Assembly: GCF_051549855.1 (NCBI RefSeq)
Contig: NZ_CP196080.1
Coordinates: forward strand, 1 to 64,000
Reading direction: 5' to 3'
Source of the DNA: Metamycoplasma sp051549855
GTDB taxonomy: Bacteria > Bacillota_I > Bacilli_A > Mycoplasmatales > Metamycoplasmataceae
DNA length: 64,000 nucleotides
Positions within the stretch are counted from its first letter, which is position 1, and each line of letters starts with the position of its first letter. A program made the position numbers and the translations under genes. The notes below the pieces were generated by a model that searched no databases, had not been told where the DNA came from, and saw only the letters and a program-made list of their open reading frames with translations. Positions 22,769 through 32,960 of the stretch are shown one piece after another.

Positions 22769-23956
22769 TTATTTAGCTAAACTTTTTACATATTTAGCAA
22801 TAACAACTTCTTCATCTGTTCTAATTTTGTAAACTGGAATTTTTGAAGCAGGAGAAGAAATTAATTTGTAATCTGCATATTTTTCTTTGTTTGCTTTGTC
22901 CGATAGTCTAACACCGAATGATTTTAGACCTTTAACTACTAGATCACGAACAATATCATCGTTTTCACCAATACCAGCTGTAAAGACAATGGCATCAATA
23001 GGTTTACCAATTTTATTAATATATTGAGCAATGTAATCTACTACTTTACGGCAGAATAAATCAATTGCAAATTTGGCATCTTCATTTTTGTCATTTTCTC
23101 AAGCGGCATGTAGATCACGAACGTCGTTAGATATACCACTTACACCTAGTAAACCAGATTTTTTAACCATCATGTTGAATACTTCTTCAACATCTTGTTT
23201 TTCTACCCGCACTAAGTAGTCAGTAATTCCTGGATCAATTGCACCACAACGTGTTCCCATCATCAACCCATCTAGAGAACTAAATCCTACTGAAATGTCT
23301 AATGATTTTGAGTCTTTGATAGCACAAACTGAACTTCCAGATCCTAAGTGTGCAACAACAATATTGTTTTTAGTTTTACCTAAAATAGTTTTCATTTTGT
23401 CATTAATGTAGTCATAACTTAAACCATGGTAACCAAATTTATAGATGTTGTATTTTTTAGCTCATTCTTGATTGATTGGGAATGTCGCATTAATTTTTGG
23501 AATTGTTACGTGGAAAGCTGTGTCTTGAGCAATAATTTTTTGTACATGTGGCAATTCTTTTTCAAAAGCCTCAACAGCCGCTAGTGTAGCAGGCGCATGT
23601 AACGGAATGAATTTAGCAGCTTCTTCAATTGATTTTTTAACATCTTCATTGTAGTGAACAGGAGTTAGATATTTGTGTCCTGATAAAGGAGTTCTGAAAC
23701 CAATTCCGATTACTTCGTCTAAATTTTTGATAATTCCATATTTTACTCATAAACGAGTTAAATTTTTAACAGCTTCAACGTGGTTTGGTAAGTAAGCACG
23801 ATCTTCAAATTTTTGACCGTTAAACTTGGTAATAATGTTTCCGTCTAAGTTAATTCTTTCACATAGACCGCTAGCAAGTTGTTCCAATTTGTTAGCTGAG
23901 TATAGTGCTCATTTTAAAGAAGAAGAACCTGCATTAACAACTAAAATTTTCTTCAT
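22769..23956 (-). CDS. ackA: Acetate kinase
   Basis: AckA makes ATP and acetate from acetyl phosphate, the last step of pyruvate fermentation here. The 395-residue length is normal. The ASKHA phosphate-1 loop VNAGSSSLKW, DTAFHVTIP, VVAHLGSGSSV and TAGIGEN are all present. Several usually invariant family segments are altered: HRVVHGG becomes FRTPLSGH (Arg kept), HGTSH becomes HGLSY and the GTR-GD-DPG loop becomes GTRCGAIDPG. It follows pta after a 22-base gap containing an AAGGATT site, as one operon ordered pta-ackA. Confidence 0.95.
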
Positions 23957-23978
23957 ATTTTTATTAATCCTTAAGTAA

Positions 23979-24950
23979 TTATTTGTCTAAAAATTCGTAT
24001 CCTTTTAGAACTGTAATTGAAGTAACGTCGATAACGTCTTGAACTGTTGCTCCACGGCTAAAGTCGTTGATTGCTCCGTTAACTCCTTGCATAATAGCTC
24101 CAACAGCTCCGTATTTTCCTAAACGTTGTGCAATTTTGCATCCAATGTTACAGCTTTCTAGGTTAGGGAATACGTAAATTCCTAATTCTTTTTGAGGTGC
24201 TGAAGGGAACTTGTGTGCTCTAACTTTTAAATCGTAAGCTGAGTCGAATTGCATTTCTCCATTAATCATGTTAATGTCTGTTTCTTGTGCTAAAGCAACA
24301 GCGGCACGAACTAGGTCAGGGTTTTCTCCTTTTCCAGATCCATTTGTTGAGTATGTTAAGAATCCGGTCAAGTCGTTCATTTTCATTGTGCGAGCGAAAT
24401 CGGTTGCATTTTTAGCGATGTCAACTAATTGTTCAGCAGTTGGTTTTTCCACTGTTGAAGGATCAGTTAGAATGAATTTTTCATCATCTTTGTGCATTAC
24501 CATAATTGATGAAATGGTTTTGATTCCTGGTTTTGCTCCGATGCATTTAAAAGCAGCTCTTAGAATGTCAGCTGTTGAGTAAATTAATCCCCCTACTGCT
24601 GAATCGACATCTTTGGTTCTAATCATCATAGCTCCAAAGTATGGTCTTTGATTTAGATTTTTACGGCATGTATCTAAATCTTCTTTTCCTTTACGGATAA
24701 CAACAAGTTTTTGAGCATATTCCTCAATCTTGTCAGCCATTTGTGTCATAACGATATTTTCTAAACCATCATTTACGATTTGTGATTCGTTTTCTAACAA
24801 CATAATAGGTTTAGCTAATTTATTTTCTTGTAGATATTTAGCAGCTTCACGGCTTCTTTCATCATCCCCATCGATGAATAAAACACTTAGAACTTTTTCA
24901 GCAGCTTTTTCTTTGATTAAACTGTTGATATATTCACTAAATTTTGACAT
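23979..24950 (-). CDS. pta: Phosphate acetyltransferase
   Basis: Pta converts acetyl-CoA and phosphate to acetyl phosphate and CoA, feeding ackA downstream. The 323-residue product is the short single-domain Pta. It contains the FGAMMIRTKDVDSAVGG segment, LIYSTADILRAAFK, FLTYSTNGSGKG (usual family SYST-GSG) and a C-terminal FPNLESCNIGCKIAQR-type stretch. An AAGGAGAC site lies just before the ATG. The gene is divergent from the pdhA operon, so supply and consumption of acetyl-CoA are transcribed from the same 260-base intergenic region. Confidence 0.96.
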   Translation of the reverse strand: MSKFSEYINSLIKEKAAEKVLSVLFIDGDDERSREAAKYLQENKLAKPIMLLENESQIVNDGLENIVMTQMADKIEEYAQKLVVIRKGKEDLDTCRKNLNQRPYFGAMMIRTKDVDSAVGGLIYSTADILRAAFKCIGAKPGIKTISSIMVMHKDDEKFILTDPSTVEKPTAEQLVDIAKNATDFARTMKMNDLTGFLTYSTNGSGKGENPDLVRAAVALAQETDINMINGEMQFDSAYDLKVRAHKFPSAPQKELGIYVFPNLESCNIGCKIAQRLGKYGAVGAIMQGVNGAINDFSRGATVQDVIDVTSITVLKGYEFLDK

Positions 24951-25167
24951 TTTGTCTCCTTAAATCTTGTTTTTGAATATAAAAAACTATAATAATCTAA
25001 ATTTTACCCTTTTCAAAGTAAATATTTTAAAAACCTTATATTAATATGCTTTGATTGGCCATATCTTACTTTTTACTTTTTGCAAATCTTTAATACTTAT
25101 TAAATTTAAGGAAAATAGAGGGCAAAGATTTTCGCTCCAAGCAAGTAAAAAAGAATTAAAAATTATT

Positions 25168-25173
25168 TATAAT
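25168..25173 (+). promoter_or_regulatory. Probable -10 element of pdhA
   Basis: A perfect TATAAT lies 40 bases before the pdhA ATG in the gap shared with the divergent pta gene. No convincing -35 hexamer is visible. Confidence 0.5.
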
Positions 25174-25213
25174 TAAAGTGCAATACTTGTAAGAAAAATG
25201 AAAGGAAAAATAA

Positions 25214-26311
25214 ATGAGTTTCAAATATATTAAATCTGCTACATATGTTATGTCAGATAAAAACGAAATGGTTCGTTTATTAGACGTTGATGGAAACTTA
25301 ATTGACAAATCATACAAACCATCAGCATCAAATGAAGAACTATTGAAAATGTATGAAACAATGGTTAGATCTCGTCAATGAGATATCTACGCTCTACAAC
25401 TACAAAAAACAGGACGTATGGGAACATTTGCTCCTAACTTAGGAGAAGAAGCTACCCTATCAGCTCTTGGAGCAGTTATGCAAAAACAAGACTGATTCGT
25501 TCCTCACTACCGTGTACTTGCAGCACAACTATCACACGGTGTAAAAATGAAAGACGTGTTTAACTACTGAAGAGGATCAGAACAAGGTTCAAACTTTGCT
25601 AAAGATGTTAATGCTTTACCAATGCAAGTTGTTATCGGTTCACAAATTTCACAAGCAGCTGGAGTTGCTTATGCACTAAAACAAACCGGTAAAAAAGATG
25701 CTATTGCTGTTACAACAATCGGTAACGGGGGAACAAACGAAGGGGAATTCCATGAAGGACTAAACCTAGCTGCAGTTCGTCACCTACCAGTATTAGTAGC
25801 TGCAATTAACAACCAATGAGCTATTTCGGTTCCAGAACACAACAGTTACATCGTTCCAACACTTTCACAACGTGCATTTTCATATGGAATGCCAGGACTA
25901 CGTGTAGATGGAAACGACTTACTAGCAGCTTACGAAGTTGCTAAAGAAGCTGCTGACTACATCCGTCAAGGAAATGGTCCAGTTTTAATTGAATTCGTTA
26001 CATGACGTCAAGGACAACACACCACATCAGATAACCCACGTATCTACCGTACAGCAGAACAAGAAGCAGAAAAAGAAAAATGAGAACCAATGCACCGTAT
26101 TGAAAAATACCTATTTGACAATGGAATTCTTACAGAAGAAATGAAACAAAATATGTGAGATGCAGCTCTAAAAGAAGCTAAAGAAGCATATGAAGAATCA
26201 ACAAAAGACCTAGCAAAAGAAGGATACGACGACATTTTCAAATACACCTACGCAGAAATGCCAGCCGAACTAAAAGAACAACACGCAGAAGGACTAAAAT
26301 TCAAAAAATAA
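25214..26311 (+). CDS. pdhA: Pyruvate dehydrogenase E1 component, alpha subunit
   Basis: E1-alpha binds thiamine diphosphate and, with E1-beta, decarboxylates pyruvate. The 365-residue product has the MGTFAPNLGEEA segment, the ThDP/Mg motif region TTIGNGGTNEGEFHEGLN...INNQW (about 167-201, with the last Trp from TGA) and a phosphorylation-loop-like segment near RVDGND. AAGGAAAAATAA precedes the ATG. pdhB follows after 43 bases with its own AGGAGA site, and the two share one transcript ending at the hairpin at 27387. Confidence 0.97.
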
Positions 26312-26354
26312 TTGCTAGCCAATTATTAAAAGAATATTTATTAGGAGAATTTTT

Positions 26355-27353
26355 ATGGATAAAAAATTAATTTCAGTAAATAACATCGGTGCTCTAAACC
26401 AAGCCCTACACGTTGCTATGGAACGTGACCCATCAGTAGTTCTATACGGAGAAGATGCAGGGTTTGAAGGTGGAGTTTTCCGTGCTACAGAAGGTCTACA
26501 AAAAGCTTTTGGTTCAGATAGAGTTTGAGATGCTCCAATTTCAGAATCAGGACTTGCTGGTATGGGAATCGGAGCTGCTGTTGCAGGTCTAAAACCAGTT
26601 GTTGAATTCCAATTCTCAGGTTTCTCATTCTACGCTCTTGCTCAAATTTGTACAAATGCTGCTCGTTTAAGAAATAGAACACGTGGAAAATACCATGTTC
26701 CTGCTGTATTCAGAATGCCTTGTGGAGGAGGAGTTAAAGCTCTAGAACACCACTCAGAATCAATCGAAGCTATCTACGCTCACATTCCAGGTCTAACAGT
26801 TGTTATGCCATCAACACCTTACGACATGAAAGGGTTAATGTTAGCTGCTATTGAATCACCAGATCCAGTTATCTTCTTAGAACACAAACGTGACTACCGT
26901 GCTTTCAAACAAGAAATTCCTGAAGGATACTACACAGTTGAATTAGGAAAAGCTAACGTAGTTGTTGAAGGAGACGACTTAACATTAGTTACTTACGGAC
27001 ACATGGTTCACGAAACTACTGCTGCTCTAAAACAACTTCACGAAGAAGGATTTGACATTGCTGGAAGAGTTGAACTAATTGACTTACGTACACTAAAACC
27101 ATTAGATACAGAAACAATTATTAAATCAGTTAAGAAAACAGGAAAAGTTCTTGTTGTTACTGAATCAGTTCAATCATTCTCAATCGCATCAGAAGTTATT
27201 ACTCGTGTTAACCAACATGCATTTGACTACTTAACACACCAACCAGTTCGTTTAGCAGCTCCAGACGTAACCATTCCTCTACCTGCATTAGAACCAGAAT
27301 TCATGGTTGACAAAAACAAGATTGCTCAAACAATTAAAGAAATGTTAAAATAG
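26355..27353 (+). CDS. pdhB: Pyruvate dehydrogenase E1 component, beta subunit
   Basis: Partner of PdhA in the E1 heterotetramer. The 332-residue product contains YGEDAGFEGGVFRAT, the GMGIGAAVAGLKPVVEFQF core, RMPCGGGVKALEHHSES (active-site histidine region), PSTPYDMKGLM and the C-terminal transketolase domain (LRTLKPLDTETI, VVTESVQSF). AGGAGAATTTTT precedes the ATG. It ends upstream of a strong terminator, so the E2 genes are read from a separate promoter. Confidence 0.97.
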
Positions 27354-27386
27354 TCATCAAAATTAACTTGAAAACTCAATAATAAA

Positions 27387-27436
27387 AATCTTGCCAAAAA
27401 CGCTATTTGCAGCGAAAAAAGGCAAGGTTTTTTCTT
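27387..27436 (+). terminator. Terminator after pdhAB
   Basis: An outer 9-bp stem, AATCTTGCC with GGCAAGGTT (27387-27395 with 27421-27429, one G-U pair), followed by TTTTTCTTC. It encloses a smaller CGCT/AGCG hairpin at 27401-27414, an unusually elaborate two-level terminator. Confidence 0.8.
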
Positions 27437-27454
27437 CTTTTTTGTAAATTAATA

Positions 27455-27460
27455 TATAAT
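27455..27460 (+). promoter_or_regulatory. Probable -10 element for the E2 gene cluster
   Basis: A perfect TATAAT lies 62 bases before the first ORF and 25 bases after the pdhAB terminator. It implies that the three small E2-related genes are transcribed separately from pdhAB. Confidence 0.5.
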
Positions 27461-27522
27461 TTAACGTATAAATAAATTAATAAATTTTATCGATCTGCTT
27501 GATCAAATGAAGGAGGCTTTAA

Positions 27523-27735
27523 ATGGCTGATGAAAATAAAAAACCACAAGTCGAAGAACAAGATGCTCCTGCTGTTGTAGGACAACTACAAGTTTCAAAC
27601 GACTTACTAGATTTTTCAATGTTCAGTAAAAAACCTAAAAAATGTGACGGAGAATGCTCTGCTCAATCGAAAGATGAAGCACAACTAACACCACGTGAAA
27701 GAGCAATTCTTGAAAGAAAACAAAAAGCAGAATAA
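27523..27735 (+). CDS. 70-residue protein resembling the linker of a mollicute PDH E2
   Basis: A small acidic then basic protein with no membrane segment. It starts after a perfect AGGAGG. The segment VVGQLQVSNDLLDF recalls the VVG-x-VSN(D/E) linker that, from memory of mollicute E2 proteins, follows the lipoyl domain. A KKCDGECSAQS segment has two Cys, and the tail LTPRERAILERKQ is helical and charged. It does not look like an intact peripheral subunit-binding domain. It lies 12 bases before the E2 catalytic core gene, so a role in the complex is likely by context. The assignment to E2 is inference. Confidence 0.7.
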   Translation: MADENKKPQVEEQDAPAVVGQLQVSNDLLDFSMFSKKPKKCDGECSAQSKDEAQLTPRERAILERKQKAE

Positions 27736-27747
27736 GGAAAATAACTT

Positions 27748-28476
27748 ATGGAAGAAATTGTTAAAGTAAAAGAATTATTAGCTAAAGAAGAAAAACTAGC
27801 TCCTATTCGTAAAGCTATTGCGAAAAATCTAAAAAATGCTATGGATCATGTTACATATTGTTCTTTAGTAACTAAAGTAGATGCAACTGAATTATGAAAC
27901 TACCGTAAAGCGGTATTAAATGATGTTGTTGAAAAAACAGGAGTTAAATTAACATTCCTATCATTTATTGTAAAAGCTGTTGCTATTACATTATCAGAAC
28001 AACCAATGTTTTCAGCAAAAGTTGATGAAGAAGCTGGAGTAGTAAAGTTCCCAGGAGAATTAAACATCGGTATTGCTGTTGACACACCATACGGACTTGT
28101 TGTTCCTGTAATCAGAAACGTAGAAAAACTAAGCATCGTTGAAATTCAACAAGAAATCGTTCGTTTAGCAGGATTAGCAAGAGACAAAAAATTAAAAATG
28201 TCAGATATGCAAGGAGCTTGCTTTACAATTACCAATATAGGTACCGTAGGAGCTCTTTACGGAACACCTATCATGAACTATCCAGAAATTGCTATTTTAG
28301 CAACTGGAGCAATCATTGATGATGTTGTTGTTAAAGACAAACAATTTGTAGCAGCAAAATCAATGTGACTAACAATCGCAGCTGATCACCGTTGAGTAGA
28401 TGGTGGAGATATGGGAAGATTTAACTATAGAGTTAAAGAATTATTAGAACAACCAGAAAAATTAGGAGATTTATAA
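27748..28476 (+). CDS. pdhC: Pyruvate dehydrogenase E2, catalytic acetyltransferase core only
   Basis: The 242-residue product is just the 2-oxoacid dehydrogenase acyltransferase domain that moves the acetyl group from lipoyl to CoA. It begins at the family start LAPIRKAIAKNLKNAM, has TFLSFIVKAVAITL, LNIGIAVDTPYGLVVPVI, FTITNIGTVG, and ends with the active-site motif DHRWVDGG (His and Asp present, Trp from TGA). A normal E2 carries one or more lipoyl domains and a peripheral subunit-binding domain before this core; both are absent from this ORF. A lipoyl protein is encoded separately 2 bases downstream. Confidence 0.93.
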
Positions 28477-28478
28477 TT

Positions 28479-28715
28479 ATGTTTAAAATGCAATTTACAG
28501 ACATCGGAGAAGGTCTACACGAAGGAACAGTAGCTGACGTTTTCGTTAAAGAAGGAGACGTAGTTAAAGAAGGTGACAACCTATTCTCAGTTGAAACAGA
28601 TAAAATGACAGCTGAAATTCCTGCACCAGTTTCAGGAAAAGTTGCTAAAGTTTTAATCCAACCAGGACAAGAAATCACAGTTGGAGAAGAAATTTTCTAC
28701 ATCGAAGAAGCTTAA
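28479..28715 (+). CDS. Stand-alone lipoyl-domain protein (detached E2 lipoyl domain)
   Basis: A 78-residue protein that is one complete biotinyl/lipoyl domain. It starts FTDIGEGLHEGTVADVFVKEG and carries the lipoylation motif VETDKMTAEIPAP, with the target Lys about residue 47, and GKVAKVLIQPGQ. It starts 2 bases after the E2 core stop. In most bacteria this domain is fused N-terminally to E2, and in some mycoplasmas also to E3; the E3 gene here has none. By position it is very probably the swinging arm of this PDH complex, acting as a free carrier. A GcvH or other acyl-carrier role is less likely given the DIGEG-type sequence. Confidence 0.93.
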   Translation: MFKMQFTDIGEGLHEGTVADVFVKEGDVVKEGDNLFSVETDKMTAEIPAPVSGKVAKVLIQPGQEITVGEEIFYIEEA

Positions 28716-28730
28716 TAATCTGCTTCGCCA

Positions 28731-28757
28731 AACTGCCACTTTGGCAGTTTTTTTGTT
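28731..28757 (+). terminator. Terminator of the E2 gene cluster
   Basis: A 7-bp stem AACTGCC / GGCAGTT (28731-28737 with 28743-28749) with a 5-base loop, followed by a T run. Confidence 0.85.
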
Positions 28758-28978
28758 ACTTCTTTTGTAAAAACGTCAAATTGTAAAGAAAATGAGTGAT
28801 TTTTGGAAAAAAATATTTTCAACATTCATTATCTAAAAGCCTAGAGCAACAATTGTTGCTGCTATTTCTTCGTACTTTTTAATCAAAAGAATAGTTTTTT
28901 ATTAAAGTAGGCAAAAATTTAAAAAAGTGTAAAATGGTGCTTTTTGGCCTTTTAAAGACTATTTTTAACCTAAAGTTA

Positions 28979-28984
28979 TATAAT
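28979..28984 (+). promoter_or_regulatory. Probable -10 element of pdhD
   Basis: A perfect TATAAT lies 36 bases before the pdhD ATG, within a 265-base gap after the E2 cluster terminator. The rest of that gap (28758-28978) shows no gene. Confidence 0.5.
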
Positions 28985-29020
28985 TTATAATTATTAAATT
29001 TAACGTCAAAAAGGAGAAAA

Positions 29021-30448
29021 ATGAGTTCAAATTACAACGGACCAATTGATGCAGAATATGATTTAATCGTTATTGGAGCAGGTCCTGGTGGATACTTAGC
29101 AGCAGAAGAAGCTGGTAAACATGGTCTAAAAACTCTTATTGTTGAGAAAAAATACTGAGGAAGAGTTTGTTTAAACGTTGGATGTATTCCAACCAAAGCT
29201 CTTTTACACTCAACAGAAGAATACAACAAATTAGTTAAAAACCAATTAGCAGGTTTAGGAATTAATTTAGACCTAAGCTCAGTAGCTGTTGACTGAGACA
29301 AAATGCAAGCACAAAAAATGGCTACAGTTAACAAATTAACTGCTGGGGTTAAAATGTTAATGAAAGGAAGCAAAGTAGACGCTATCGAAGCTGAAGCTGA
29401 ATTCATAGGAAGCCACGAAATCAAAGTGTTAGACAAGGTATACCGTGGAAAATACATGATTTATGCAATGGGTTCACACAACCGTCGTCTAAACTTACCA
29501 GGTTTCGAAGAAGGATACAAATCAGGTAAAGTTCTTACTTCAACTGGACTAATCAATTTCAATAGAATTCCAAAAAGTTTAGTAATCATCGGTGGAGGAG
29601 TAATCGGAGTTGAATTTGCTCAAGTTTACTCAGCTGTTGGAACAAAAGTTACAATCATTCAAAACTTAGATAGAATTCTTTACAACTTAGACAAAGATGT
29701 TACTGATGAAGTTACAAAACGTCTAAAAAATGTTAACGGTGTTGAATTTATTTTCAATGCTAAAACTAAAGCTCTTGAAGGGGATTTTGTTGTTTACGAA
29801 ATCGATGGTCAAGAATACAAAGTTGAAGCAGATGTTGTTTTAAGTGCTGTTGGACGTATTCCAAATTCAGCTCACTTATCAAACACAGGAGTTGAACTAG
29901 GACAAAGACAAGAAGTTCTAATCAACTCAAAATGTGAAACTAATGTTTCAAACGTTTACGCAATTGGGGACCTAGTGGGACAAAACATGTTAGCTCACGT
30001 TGCATACAAACATGCAGTTATTGCAGTTTACGATATTCTACGTAAAGAAGGAAAATCTGACCTAAGCATTAACTACGATCCTCTAACAGTTCCAGGATGT
30101 ATCTACACTGACCCTGAAGTAGCTTCGGTTGGTCTTACTGAAAATGCAGCAAAAGACAAAGGTGTTGAATATGTTGCTGCTAAATATAGCTTTGGATTTG
30201 TAGGAAAAGCTATTGCTGCACACCGTGACTATGGATTTGCAAAATTAATTGTTGAAAAATCAACAGGAAAAATTTTGGGAGCTGAATTAGTTGGAGCTAA
30301 CTCAACTGACATGATTTCAGAAATTGCTATGGCAATGGATCATAAAATGACAGTTTACGACCTAGCAAATGTAATTCACCCACACCCAACATTCTCAGAA
30401 ATTTTATGAGAAACAGCGCGTCAAGCAGTTCACAAATTAGGAAAATAG
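29021..30448 (+). CDS. pdhD: Dihydrolipoamide dehydrogenase (PDH E3)
   Basis: E3 reoxidises the lipoyl group with FAD and NAD. The 475-residue product has the FAD motif IVIGAGPGGYLAA, the redox disulfide segment CLNVGCIPTK, the NAD motif VIIGGGVIGVEFA, the second FAD motif YAIGDLVGQ and the C-terminal catalytic HPHPTFSE. The residue two before the first redox Cys is Arg (WGRVC) where Gly is usual. No N-terminal lipoyl domain is present. AAGGAGAAAA precedes the ATG. It is transcribed apart from pdhAB and the E2 genes, with terminators on both sides. Confidence 0.97.
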
Positions 30449-30457
30449 TTAATAATA

Positions 30458-30490
30458 AAAGCAGCGCAGGCTGCTTTTTTGTTTTTTTGT
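30458..30490 (+). terminator. Terminator of pdhD
   Basis: An 8-bp stem AAAGCAGC / GCTGCTTT (30458-30465 with 30470-30477) with a 4-base loop, followed by TTTGTTTTTTTG. Confidence 0.85.
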
Positions 30491-30495
30491 TTTAC

Positions 30496-31665
30496 TTAAT
30501 TTTCTCAGTCATCATCATCATCGAAATCATCATAGTCTTCATCGTCATCATCTCAATGATTTTTAGAAAATCCAAATTTAGCATGTTTTGCTAATTCCAT
30601 TATTTCATCTTGATTGTCAATAAATGACATAAGCTCTCTATCTCTTTGTTTACTAAAGACCAAATCCATGTTATCTGTATTCATTAATTTTGCTTCCACA
30701 TAAAGTGCTTCCAGGTACGAGCAATTGCTTTTAATAGAGCTCAATTGTTTATGTTTGGATGAAATAAGTTTTTGGTATGTTTGTTCGTAAATAGAAATTT
30801 CATACACTAGTGTATCCATCAATTTGCAAATCTTTTGACAAACCAATTCCCTATTTTTTTCATAATCTTTTGGGTTATTATCATCATAAATATTGTCAGA
30901 AACAACCTTAAAAATACCGGTTACACCTATTGAACCAAAAACTTTCATTATTCCGTGAATAAATCCAGTTGCCTCCATATCTACAAGTTGATATTTTTTG
31001 AATTCCGGATTACTTAAAATTGGATTATCTTTAGTAACAAAACTGTCGCCAGTTAGTATTCATGAAACATAATCTATTCCTAGGTAATCAGTCATTACAC
31101 TATGTTCTTCATTACGTAAAATGTCATAACTAATAGGTTCTCCAGGAATTTGACCTAAAGTGTATTTAGATGAACCTGAATCATCTTTTATTGCTGTTGC
31201 ATCAACATCTCAGTACCGAGCATTACTAATTGCGTGAGTACTCAAAACAGGTACATCTTTTCGAATAGAACATGCTGAACCAATATTGTAAACTACTGAG
31301 TATGTATTTGGATATAAACGTGCAATAGTTGAAGCAAGTGATGCGTTAACTTTTCCTACTCCTGAAAATAGAACATCAAATCTATGTCCCGATAGTTTGC
31401 TTTCATACTTGTAAATAGTATAATCATCATACATATCCATTTCAGTTTCTTGAATAAAGTTGAAATATTGATTGTATGGATCAAAATCATCATAATCAGC
31501 TATAACAAATAAAATATCAGCAGCAACCGATGCTTTGTCAAATGCAGCCTCTGGATCTTTTACGATTGTGTGTGTTTTGTTAAGTACTTTTTGTATTTTT
31601 GTATCATATTCATCAACAAACTTTTTGATTTTTTCTAATTTTTTAATTACTGTTGCGTTAGCCAT
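30496..31665 (-). CDS. MTA/SAH nucleosidase-like protein (PNP/UDP phosphorylase fold), enlarged
   Basis: The 389-residue protein contains a nucleoside phosphorylase-fold core. Visible landmarks are VLFSGVGKVNAS (family G-GK-NA), the VYNIGSACS loop (about 124-132), the VDMEATGF segment with catalytic-type Glu231, and FKVVSDN with Asp257. These match 5'-methylthioadenosine/S-adenosylhomocysteine nucleosidases, which are usually about 230 residues. Extra parts are a helical N-terminus of about 45 residues and a C-terminal tail of about 110 ending in an Asp/Glu run with two TGA-coded Trp. The N-terminal catalytic Glu of MTAN is not obvious (ADYDDFDPY occupies that place), so activity is uncertain. 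The ATG overlaps the pgi stop (TAATG) and has an AAAGGGA site; an ATG 15 bases upstream is less likely. Confidence 0.75.
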
Positions 31666-32960
31666 TATCTTCCCTTTCATTCATCTAATAATTGTGTTTC
31701 ATAGATACCTTGTGATTGATTGTGGAAAGGACTTAGTCCGTGTAGGTAACTGCTCATCAAACTAGCATTTTGTAAGAAAACTATAAGATGTCCAAACGAT
31801 TCGAAACTTTGATCTTCTACTATAAGTTCAATGTTTCTTATTTTCCCAATTCTGTGATTCGTTTTAATAATTGATTGATAAGATTGTTTTTTAAGTGAAT
31901 TAGTTGTTAACGAAGAAAGTGACTTGATGTCTTCACTTTCATCTTGACCGACTGGAATTCTGTAATCCATGTTAGTTTTGTCGATACTTAAAAATGTTTG
32001 AAATAGATTATTGAATCCTTCTTGTATAAATTGAATTCGGGTTGAAATGTCCTTCGAAAATATCGCAGTATCCAGATAAAGTGATCTTTTTTGTTTGCTA
32101 TCGGCTTCACCAAAAAGATATTGTCAAAGTTTTGCCACCGATTTTAAATCTTCATCGTAAGCAACAAACAGCTCGTGATTAATGTTGTGTTTTTGTAATG
32201 CAAAACGAGCTATAGCATAACAGTATGCTGCATTTTGACTCAATTCACTGAAACTAAAGATTTCATGTGCTTTTTTAGCGCCCTTCAGTACTTTATCGAT
32301 ATCAATACCAGCCATTGTCATAACAAAAAGACCAACAGGAGTAAGAGCAGAGTAACTATCTGAGACGCTATCAAGAATAACAAAGGTTTTGTAATCATTT
32401 TTTCTTGCTAAATGATTTAATCTACCTGAGTTAGCATTTGTTGTAACGATTATGAATTTATTTGCATTTCTTGTTCCGATTTGTTGCTCTAAAATATCTT
32501 TAACAATTTTGAAATTAGCCAAAACTTCAATATCATTTCCGCTTTTTGAAATCAAATTAATGGCGAATTTTTTATTTCTCAAATACTCACTCAAAGATGC
32601 TGCTTCACGTCCGCTCAAAATGTGGTCGATGTAAATGATTTCAACATCACCTGCATTTCCTCAGTTTTGCTTACCGAAACAAAATTCGATAGCAGCTTTT
32701 GACTGTAAGGCAAGTGAATTAGGAGCAACAACTACTAAGGCTTGCACATCTTTTTTCAATGCTTTTGCGGTCTTGATAATATCTTTTGTGTCAATGATTT
32801 TAGTTCCATCTCTTTGTAAATCTAGAAAACCAAAAAATTCATTCCCTTCTGCAGTGCGAGTCTGAATTTTATAATCAATTTCTTTTACTAAATCTTTATA
32901 AGTAAAATAGATTGTGTCTTTAAGAGCATTTTTGATATTTATTTTAATCTTTTCCGTCAT
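31665..32960 (-). CDS. pgi: Glucose-6-phosphate isomerase
   Basis: Pgi interconverts glucose 6-phosphate and fructose 6-phosphate. The 431-residue protein is interrupted under the standard code by TGA codons that encode Trp. It contains the phosphate-binding ISKSGNDIE segment (137-145), AGIDIDKVLKGA, a YDEDLKSVAKLWQYLFGE segment matching the family 'L..w..QL.gES' region, and the C-terminal QSQGIYETQLLDEW, which corresponds to the family's 'qpgVe.yK' end. AGGAGTTAAAAA precedes the ATG. It overlaps the S1-domain gene upstream by 17 bases and the nucleosidase gene downstream by one, forming a tight three-gene operon. Confidence 0.92.

Noticed and set aside
29021..30448. Gly-to-Arg change near the E3 redox disulfide (WGRVC) as loss of function
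   Set aside because: Both Cys, FAD and NAD motifs and the catalytic His-Glu are intact; one substitution beside the motif is weak evidence.
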